Position numbers and translations under genes: made by a program
Assembly: GCA_020635435.1 (NCBI GenBank)
Contig: JACJZU010000004.1
Location: 310,001-374,000 of the forward strand
DNA length: 64,000 nucleotides
Direction: 5' to 3'
From: Flavobacteriales bacterium
GTDB lineage: Bacteria; Bacteroidota; Bacteroidia; NS11-12g; UBA9320
The notes under the pieces: generated by a model
Told to the model about the DNA's origin: nothing
The model's database searches: none
The model's input: the letters and a program-made list of their open reading frames with translations, nothing else
Shown: positions 60,541 to 64,000 of the stretch, in pieces
Layout: each line of letters begins with the position of its first letter
Position numbering within the stretch: the first letter of the stretch is position 1

Positions 60541-60999
60541 ATGTACCAATTAAGGAACCTCACCGAAAGCGACCGGGAAGCCATCATTCGCGGCCCCATT
60601 CGCGTTGCACTCTTGATCGCTGGAGCGGATGGAGAATATACCGAAACTGAAGCCGAAAGGATCCGTAAGATCATCCATGTGAAAACCTATTCCGAGAAAA
60701 ATGATGTGCACGAGATCTATGAGATACTCGAACAGCGCAATACGCTCGACGAGGTAAATGCCATTCTTTCCGGTATGCCCGCGACCTGGGAGGGACGCAG
60801 TAACCAATTGAAGGAAGATCTTGCTCTTGTTGGGCGGATCATGAAAAAACTGGATCATGTTTTTGCCGTTCAGTATTACACCAGTCTGAAGAGCGTGGCA
60901 GTGAACATTGCCAATGCAACGGGCGGTATCTTTGGTATTGGAGCCATAGGTGAAACAGAGAGCGAGTTGCTCACTTTGCCAATGATCGAAAAACCTTGA
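60541..60999 (+). CDS. TerB-like protein
   Basis: 152 residues. IRVALLIAGADGEYTETEAERIRKIIHVKTYSEKNDVHEIYEIL has the acidic ADGEYTxxE helix turn of TerB/DjlA-type domains, an all-helical fold found in tellurite-resistance and membrane-stress proteins. A C-terminal glycine-rich stretch (ANATGGIFGIGAIGETE) follows. No ter genes are nearby, so a role in tellurite resistance is not implied. It precedes accC by 1 bp and may be translationally coupled to it. Confidence 0.65.
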   Translation: MYQLRNLTESDREAIIRGPIRVALLIAGADGEYTETEAERIRKIIHVKTYSEKNDVHEIYEILEQRNTLDEVNAILSGMPATWEGRSNQLKEDLALVGRIMKKLDHVFAVQYYTSLKSVAVNIANATGGIFGIGAIGETESELLTLPMIEKP

Positions 61000-61000
61000 T

Positions 61001-62500
61001 ATGCCCGATTCAGGAGCAGGGCTAAGGGAGATCCGAAAAGTACTTGTCGCGAATCGCGGTGAGATCGCTGTGCGTATTCTTCGCACGTGTCGCGCTATGG
61101 GAATTGAAACGGTTGCGGTCTATTCAGATGCCGACCGGGATTCCCGACACGTTCGCATGGCCGATAAGGCATTTCGCCTGGGTGCAGGACCCAGTAGCGA
61201 AAGTTATCTCAAAGCGGATGAGATCATACGCATCTGCAAGGAAGAAGGTGTTGATGCCATACATCCAGGCTATGGTTTTCTGTCGGAAAACGCCGGTTTT
61301 GCCCGTAAACTGAAAGAAGCGGATATTATTCTCATCGGACCGAGTGCCTCGGCAATGGAACTGATGGGAAGTAAGCTGGCATCGAAGCAGGCAGTAGCCG
61401 AGTATGGTGTTCCTTTGGTCCCCGGCACGAAAGAGGCTGTAGACGATCCGGAGGAAGCGAAGAAAATTGCCCTTGGCATCGGTTTCCCGGTTTTGATCAA
61501 AGCAAGTGCCGGCGGTGGAGGAAAGGGCATGCGTATCGTTCGCAACGAGGCCGAACTGGACTCCCAGATGAAGATGGCCATCTCAGAGGCGATCTCGTCT
61601 TTTGGCGATGGATCGGTGTTCATTGAGAAATATGTTGAAGGGCCTCGCCACATAGAAATACAGATTATGGCCGACGAACACGGCAATTGTCTGTATTTAT
61701 TTGAACGGGAATGCAGTGTGCAGCGCAGACATCAGAAGTTGGTCGAAGAGGCACCATCGGCGATCCTGACCCCGGAGATGCGGAAGGCAATGGGCGAAGC
61801 CGCAGTGCAGGTTGCCCGTGCTTGTAATTATACCGGTGCCGGCACCGTGGAATTTCTGGTCGATGCCACCCGAAGTTTCTACTTTCTGGAAATGAACACC
61901 CGTTTGCAGGTAGAACATCCGGTAACCGAACTGATAACCGGTCTGGATCTTGTTGAATGGCAGATCCGGGTTGCCCGTGGGGAGGAACTAGCCTTCGGAC
62001 AGGACGATCTGCAGATCAACGGACATGCGCTCGAACTGCGTGTCTGCGCCGAAGATCCGGTGAATGATTTTCTGCCCGATATAGGTACGCTTACGCGATA
62101 TGAACGCCCGGAACTCCCCCATGTTCGGGTAGATGACTTTGTGGACGAAGGATACAGCATCCCGATCTATTACGACAATATGTTCGCCAAACTCATCGTT
62201 TGGGCTCCCGACCGTTCAGGTGCAATTGCACGTATGTTGGAGGCGATCGAAGCCTACAAGGTAGAAGGAGTCGCAACCACACTGGAATTCGGAAAATTTG
62301 TGATGAAGCATCCTGCTTTCATCTCCGGAGAATTTGATACGCATTTTGTGCAGAATCATTTCAGTCCGGAAGCCCTGCAATCCACCGATCGCGAACTTAC
62401 CGAAGCAGCAGCATTGCTGGCAGCATATCTTCACAAGAATACCCGCGAACTTGTTCTGCCTATAGCGGGACGTGAATCGGAGTGGTACAGAAAACGTTGA
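61001..62500 (+). CDS. accC: Biotin carboxylase (acyl-CoA carboxylase subunit)
   Basis: 499 residues. IRKVLVANRGEIAVRILRTC opens the preATP-grasp domain, KASAGGGGKGMR is the glycine-rich ATP loop, ERECSVQRRHQKLVEEAPS and EMNTRLQVEHPVTE are catalytic blocks. The enzyme carboxylates biotin on a carrier protein with ATP and bicarbonate. At 499 residues it is about 50 longer than E. coli AccC because of a C-terminal helical extension (TEAAALLAAYLHKN). No accB or carboxyltransferase gene is adjacent, so it could serve acetyl- or propionyl-CoA carboxylase. Confidence 0.9.
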   Translation: MPDSGAGLREIRKVLVANRGEIAVRILRTCRAMGIETVAVYSDADRDSRHVRMADKAFRLGAGPSSESYLKADEIIRICKEEGVDAIHPGYGFLSENAGFARKLKEADIILIGPSASAMELMGSKLASKQAVAEYGVPLVPGTKEAVDDPEEAKKIALGIGFPVLIKASAGGGGKGMRIVRNEAELDSQMKMAISEAISSFGDGSVFIEKYVEGPRHIEIQIMADEHGNCLYLFERECSVQRRHQKLVEEAPSAILTPEMRKAMGEAAVQVARACNYTGAGTVEFLVDATRSFYFLEMNTRLQVEHPVTELITGLDLVEWQIRVARGEELAFGQDDLQINGHALELRVCAEDPVNDFLPDIGTLTRYERPELPHVRVDDFVDEGYSIPIYYDNMFAKLIVWAPDRSGAIARMLEAIEAYKVEGVATTLEFGKFVMKHPAFISGEFDTHFVQNHFSPEALQSTDRELTEAAALLAAYLHKNTRELVLPIAGRESEWYRKR

Positions 62501-62542
62501 CTTATCCTTTTCTGCTCAGTTCCTGAGAGATCAAGACGCTGA

Positions 62543-63544
62543 TCAAGCCACTGTCGTGGCATTCAACATTTGCTCCAGTTGTTCGACCATGTTCTTGGAT
62601 CCCATGAAAACCGGAACCCTTTGGTGAAGTTCCGTAGGGATAACCTCCATGATACGTTGTTCGCCGGTCACAGATCTTCCGCCGGCCTGCTCGATCAGGA
62701 ACGACATCGGATTGCATTCGTACATAAGGCGAAGTTTGCCCTTTGGCGCCGAGCTTGTTCCCGGATACATGAATATGCCGCCTTTAAGCAGATTTCTGTG
62801 AAAATCGGCGACCAATGAACCGATGTACCGGGCACTATATGGTCGGCCCGTGGCACTGTCGGAAGCTTTACAATATTCGATGTATGCTTTTACACCATCG
62901 GAGAATTTTGAGAAGTTACCCTCATTCACGGAATAGATGGCACCGTCAACCGGGATTCGGATGTCCGGGTGGCTCAGACAAAAATCGCCGATCGATCCAT
63001 CGAGCGTAAAGCCGTTCACACCTTGCCCCGTTGTGTAAACGAGCATGGTGGATGAACCATAGATCACATAACCGGCAGCAACCTGATTGACACCCGGCTG
63101 CAGACAATCTTCTTCGGTGACGGGACTTCCAACGGAACTCAGTCGTTTGTAAATGGAGAAAATTGTACCAATGGTGGCATTCACATCAATATTTGAGGAG
63201 CCGTCCAAGGGATCCATGGCAACTACGTATTTCGCGTTGCGATTCACTTCATGGAAAAAGTCCTCCTCTTCGGAAAGTACAGCACAACAATCTCTGCCGG
63301 CCTTCAAACTGGCAATGAAGATGTCGTTTGCCAGTACATCCAGTTTCTTGACCTTTTCACCCTGAACATTGATGGTTCCGTGCTCCCCCAGAATGTCTAC
63401 CAGGCCGGCCTTGCGAACATCCCGATTCACGATCTTCGCCGCCAGTTTGATGTCGCGGAATAATTTGGAAAGATCGCCCGTTGAACCCGGATACTTGAGC
63501 TGCTCATTGGCTATAAACTGACTGAGTGTGATGACCTGATTCAT
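62543..63544 (-). CDS. fbp: Class 1 fructose-1,6-bisphosphatase
   Basis: 333 residues from ATG 63544 (MNQVITLSQFI); an ATG two codons upstream is equally possible. ALSEEEDF and YVVAMDPLDGSSNIDVNATIGTIFSIY hold the metal-binding acidic residues; GYVIYGSSTMLVYTTGQGVNGFTLD and RYIGSLVADFHRNLLKGGIFMYP contribute the sugar-phosphate site. It makes fructose 6-phosphate in gluconeogenesis. It converges with accC 42 bp away and diverges from the aspartate kinase gene. Confidence 0.96.
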   Translation of the reverse strand: MNQVITLSQFIANEQLKYPGSTGDLSKLFRDIKLAAKIVNRDVRKAGLVDILGEHGTINVQGEKVKKLDVLANDIFIASLKAGRDCCAVLSEEEDFFHEVNRNAKYVVAMDPLDGSSNIDVNATIGTIFSIYKRLSSVGSPVTEEDCLQPGVNQVAAGYVIYGSSTMLVYTTGQGVNGFTLDGSIGDFCLSHPDIRIPVDGAIYSVNEGNFSKFSDGVKAYIEYCKASDSATGRPYSARYIGSLVADFHRNLLKGGIFMYPGTSSAPKGKLRLMYECNPMSFLIEQAGGRSVTGEQRIMEVIPTELHQRVPVFMGSKNMVEQLEQMLNATTVA

Positions 63545-63560
63545 TTCCATACACTGTACT

Positions 63561-63581
63561 TACCTTTGCGCGGCAAATATA
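63561..63581. promoter_or_regulatory. Face-to-face -7 elements between fbp and aspartate kinase gene
   Basis: TACCTTTG (63561-63568, plus strand) and TATATTTG (63574-63581 read on the minus strand) both match TAnnTTTG, separated by CGCGG. Geometry is the same as at 60514-60533. -33 boxes are not convincing. Confidence 0.45.
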
Positions 63582-63605
63582 CAAGCGAAGGGTGTTAAGG
63601 GTTAT

Positions 63606-64000
63606 ATGAGAGTTTTCAAGTTTGGCGGGGCATCGATCAAGGATGCCGGGGCCGTACGCAACGTTGGCCGCCTTCTTTCAGGTTATCGCAACCAACCGCT
63701 GTTGGTTGTGGCCAGTGCCATGGGTAAAACCACAAATACCCTGGAAGAGATATGTCAATTGTATTTCGACGGGGGCGATTTCAGCGAGCCGTTGAATCGT
63801 TTGAAGAGCTTTCACCGAAATATCATTCATGAGTTGATTCCGGAAGGCTCACACAATTACTATGAAGTTGAGAACTTATTTGTGGAGTTGGAATGTATAT
63901 TGGAGACCAGTCCGGAAGGTAAGATCTACGATCGAACGTACGATCAGCTTGTTGCCTTCGGAGAATTGATCTCCACGCGAATTCTCAGCGAATTTCTCAA
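63606..64000 (+). CDS. Aspartate kinase, N-terminal part (cut by window end)
   Basis: 131 codons are present. MRVFKFGGASIKDAGAVRNVGRLL is the amino-acid kinase P-loop motif (KFGGAS), followed by PLLVVASAMGKTTNTLEEIC and FGELISTRILSEFL, the GELxS block of aspartokinases. Aspartate kinase phosphorylates aspartate at the head of lysine, threonine and methionine synthesis. The ACT domains and any fused homoserine dehydrogenase lie beyond the window, so mono- or bifunctionality cannot be judged. Confidence 0.9.
   Translation, partial: MRVFKFGGASIKDAGAVRNVGRLLSGYRNQPLLVVASAMGKTTNTLEEICQLYFDGGDFSEPLNRLKSFHRNIIHELIPEGSHNYYEVENLFVELECILETSPEGKIYDRTYDQLVAFGELISTRILSEFL

Overview
The window is a chromosomal segment of a Bacteroidota bacterium, most likely Flavobacteriales or a close relative. 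The evidence is a set of lineage markers: type IX secretion (T9SS) C-terminal sorting domains on several proteins, a PorZ-type T9SS component, a TonB receptor with a HmuY partner, a DUF1800/DUF1501 pair, tRNA genes without encoded CCA, and promoters of the TTTG-N19-TAnnTTTG kind. Most of it is ordinary, densely packed chromosome with many 4-bp ATGA/GTGA gene overlaps. There are no rRNA genes, phages, insertion sequences or CRISPR arrays.

Layout. 1-2.1 kb: a cut-off haem-type TonB receptor and its HmuY-like lipoprotein. 2.2-3.4 kb: a DUF937 protein and a small outer-membrane barrel. 3.7-7.0 kb: the DUF1800/DUF1501 pair. 7-12.3 kb: a lipid kinase (minus strand), PorZ and a TMTC-like membrane glycosyltransferase with TPRs. 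12.3-13.4 kb: a GxxExxY (PD-(D/E)XK fold) gene bracketed by two oppositely oriented arrays of a GC-rich 30-31 bp repeat. 13.5-16.1 kb: M20 dipeptidase and a CNNM/CBS protein. 16.3-21.2 kb: a minus-strand block of DUF1287 protein, RecO, acylphosphatase, Wzi-like barrel, GT2 glycosyltransferase and a conserved unknown, preceded by a third repeat array. 21.6-28.3 kb: M48 peptidase, phosphodiester glycosidase, then a LolA-like protein, two FtsX-type permeases, an ATPase and an outer-membrane protein that look like one lipid or lipoprotein export operon. 28.6-30.8 kb: a secreted seven-blade repeat protein followed by the wreck of its paralogue.

30.9-39.9 kb holds lipoate (lipA, lipB), lipoprotein (lnt) and ribosome-modification (rsmI) genes, a YafK-like L,D-transpeptidase, an acyl-CoA dehydrogenase, rpsU, a Xer recombinase and a hibernation factor. 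40.0-53.1 kb is the classic translation/transcription cluster: tRNA-Thr, -Tyr, -Gly, -Thr, tuf, tRNA-Trp, secE, nusG, rplK, rplA, rplJ, rplL, rpoB, rpoC. 53.2-64 kb: DUF3467 protein, a conserved unknown, a retropepsin-like protein with gpmI, a large secreted M4 peptidase with PKD domains, ccmB, a TerB-like protein, biotin carboxylase, fructose-bisphosphatase and the start of an aspartate kinase.

The most unusual element is the repeat family at 12.3, 13.3 and 21.3 kb. Its units share a 22-bp core and change length only in steps of 8 bp. Two arrays flank a nuclease-fold gene as inverted partners, and the third stands alone in a divergent promoter region. This resembles a REP-like repeat with a resident nuclease, but that link is inference.
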